A stretch of 5,777 bases of DNA from Deltaproteobacteria bacterium (GTDB taxonomy: Bacteria > Myxococcota_A > Polyangia > HGW-17): contig QKIM01000392.1 in NCBI GenBank assembly GCA_003249585.1, positions 1 through 5,777 of the forward strand, given 5' to 3'. This document shows, in pieces, positions 5,174 through 5,777 of this stretch. Made by a program: the position numbers and the translations under genes. The notes beneath the pieces are model-generated. The model had not been told where the DNA came from. It did no database searches and saw only the letters and a list, made by a program, of their open reading frames with translations. Each line of letters begins with the position of its first letter. Position 1 is the stretch's first letter.

Positions 5174-5777
5174 AACCTATCTATATCATCGCCATAGCGC
5201 TCGCCACTGGCTTCTCCCTGGGGATCGCGGGGAAGCTGGGCAAGGGCTTCGCCTACGGGCTCACCCTCCTGGCTCTTGCGGCCATGTCGCTCATCTCCCT
5301 CTCCTGGCTGCTGGCCTTCATGGGCGGCGCCGCTCCCAGGGTGTTCACCACCGCCGGCGGCGTCTCCCCCTTCGTCATCGTGCTCCAGATGTCACCCAAC
5401 GAGGCCTTCTTCACGCTCCTGGTCTCCGTCATGGGGCTCATGTCGGCGCTCTACCTCATGCGGGAGCTCATGCAGGCTGGGTACGCGGCCATGGCCGTGC
5501 TCCTCATCGCCGTCATGGGCATGAACGGCATGGTCCTCACGGGAGACATCTTCAACCTCTTCGTGTTCATGGAGATCACGGGCATCAGCATCGCGGGCCT
5601 CATCCTCCTGATGCGTGACGTGCGGGCCCTCTCGGCGGGCTTCAAGTACATGATCGCCACGGGCATCATCTCGGGGCTCCTGCTCCTCGGGATCATCTTC
5701 GCCTGGTACTTCACGGGGACCCTCAACCTGGCTGATCTCGTGGACGCCGACATCTCCCGGGTCAAGGGCGGGGTCCT
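5167..5777 (+). CDS. mrpD: Mrp/Mnh cation:proton antiporter subunit D (NuoM/NuoN-like), 5' part
   Basis: An ATG at 5167 inside the end of mrpC, with GAGGA at 5156-5160, opens a frame that runs without stop to the window end (203 complete codons). It encodes the N-terminal part of a proton-pumping antiporter subunit of about 500 residues, homologous to complex I NuoL/M/N. Helices are visible at about 4-21, 28-51, 80-98, 105-124, 128-149 and 160-182. The signature GDIFNLFVFMEITGIS (126-141) carries Glu136 of transmembrane helix 5, equivalent to the essential glutamate of NuoM and MrpD. GFKYMIATG (158-166) matches the lysine-aromatic motif at the start of helix 6. The later lysine and histidine of the ion path lie beyond the window. 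It could also be an MbhH-type subunit of a hydrogenase complex, which is the same family. Confidence 0.92.
   Translation, partial: MVEPIYIIAIALATGFSLGIAGKLGKGFAYGLTLLALAAMSLISLSWLLAFMGGAAPRVFTTAGGVSPFVIVLQMSPNEAFFTLLVSVMGLMSALYLMRELMQAGYAAMAVLLIAVMGMNGMVLTGDIFNLFVFMEITGISIAGLILLMRDVRALSAGFKYMIATGIISGLLLLGIIFAWYFTGTLNLADLVDADISRVKGGV

Overview
The window is bacterial: closely packed genes, Shine-Dalgarno sequences before almost every start, GTG as well as ATG starts, and coding DNA that is clearly GC-rich with strong preference for C/G-ending codons (ctc, atc, gcc). The only clearly AT-rich stretch is the divergent intergenic region at about 2140-2414. The mixture of a beta-propeller protein, a YhcC-type radical SAM protein and an archaeal-style Mrp gene order would fit a GC-rich anaerobe or thermophile. 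A spirochaete such as Spirochaeta thermophila is one guess, but nothing here proves the taxon.

Layout. (1) 1-1092, + strand: the 3' part of a WD40-type beta-propeller gene that begins before the window. (2) 1145-2083, - strand, convergent with it: a complete TIGR01212/YhcC-family radical SAM protein, here started at a GTG with a strong Shine-Dalgarno. (3) 2084-2414: a divergent regulatory region with two sigma70-like promoters reading rightward, and four copies of the hexamer TAAACT clustered around and downstream of the second one. (4) 2415-2765: a small ArsR-type winged-helix regulator, first gene of the rightward operon. (5) 2787 to the window end: a tightly overlapping membrane gene set, mrpE - mrpF - mrpG - mbhD-like - (mbhE + mrpB fusion) - mrpC - mrpD (cut by the window edge).

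The membrane genes encode an Mrp/Mnh-type cation/proton antiporter module. The large MrpA (NuoL-like) subunit is not present as a normal gene. Its C-terminal parts occur separately: MbhD as its own small gene, and MbhE fused to the front of MrpB. This E-F-G-D-E/B-C-D order is the one known from archaeal membrane-bound hydrogenase (Mbh/Mbx) complexes and from Mrp antiporters of some anaerobes. The module may therefore be a stand-alone Na+/H+ antiporter or the antiporter half of a larger redox complex whose other genes lie to the right. The ArsR-type protein is the obvious candidate to control the operon through the TAAACT sites. No RNA genes, insertion sequences, CRISPR arrays or convincing terminators were seen.
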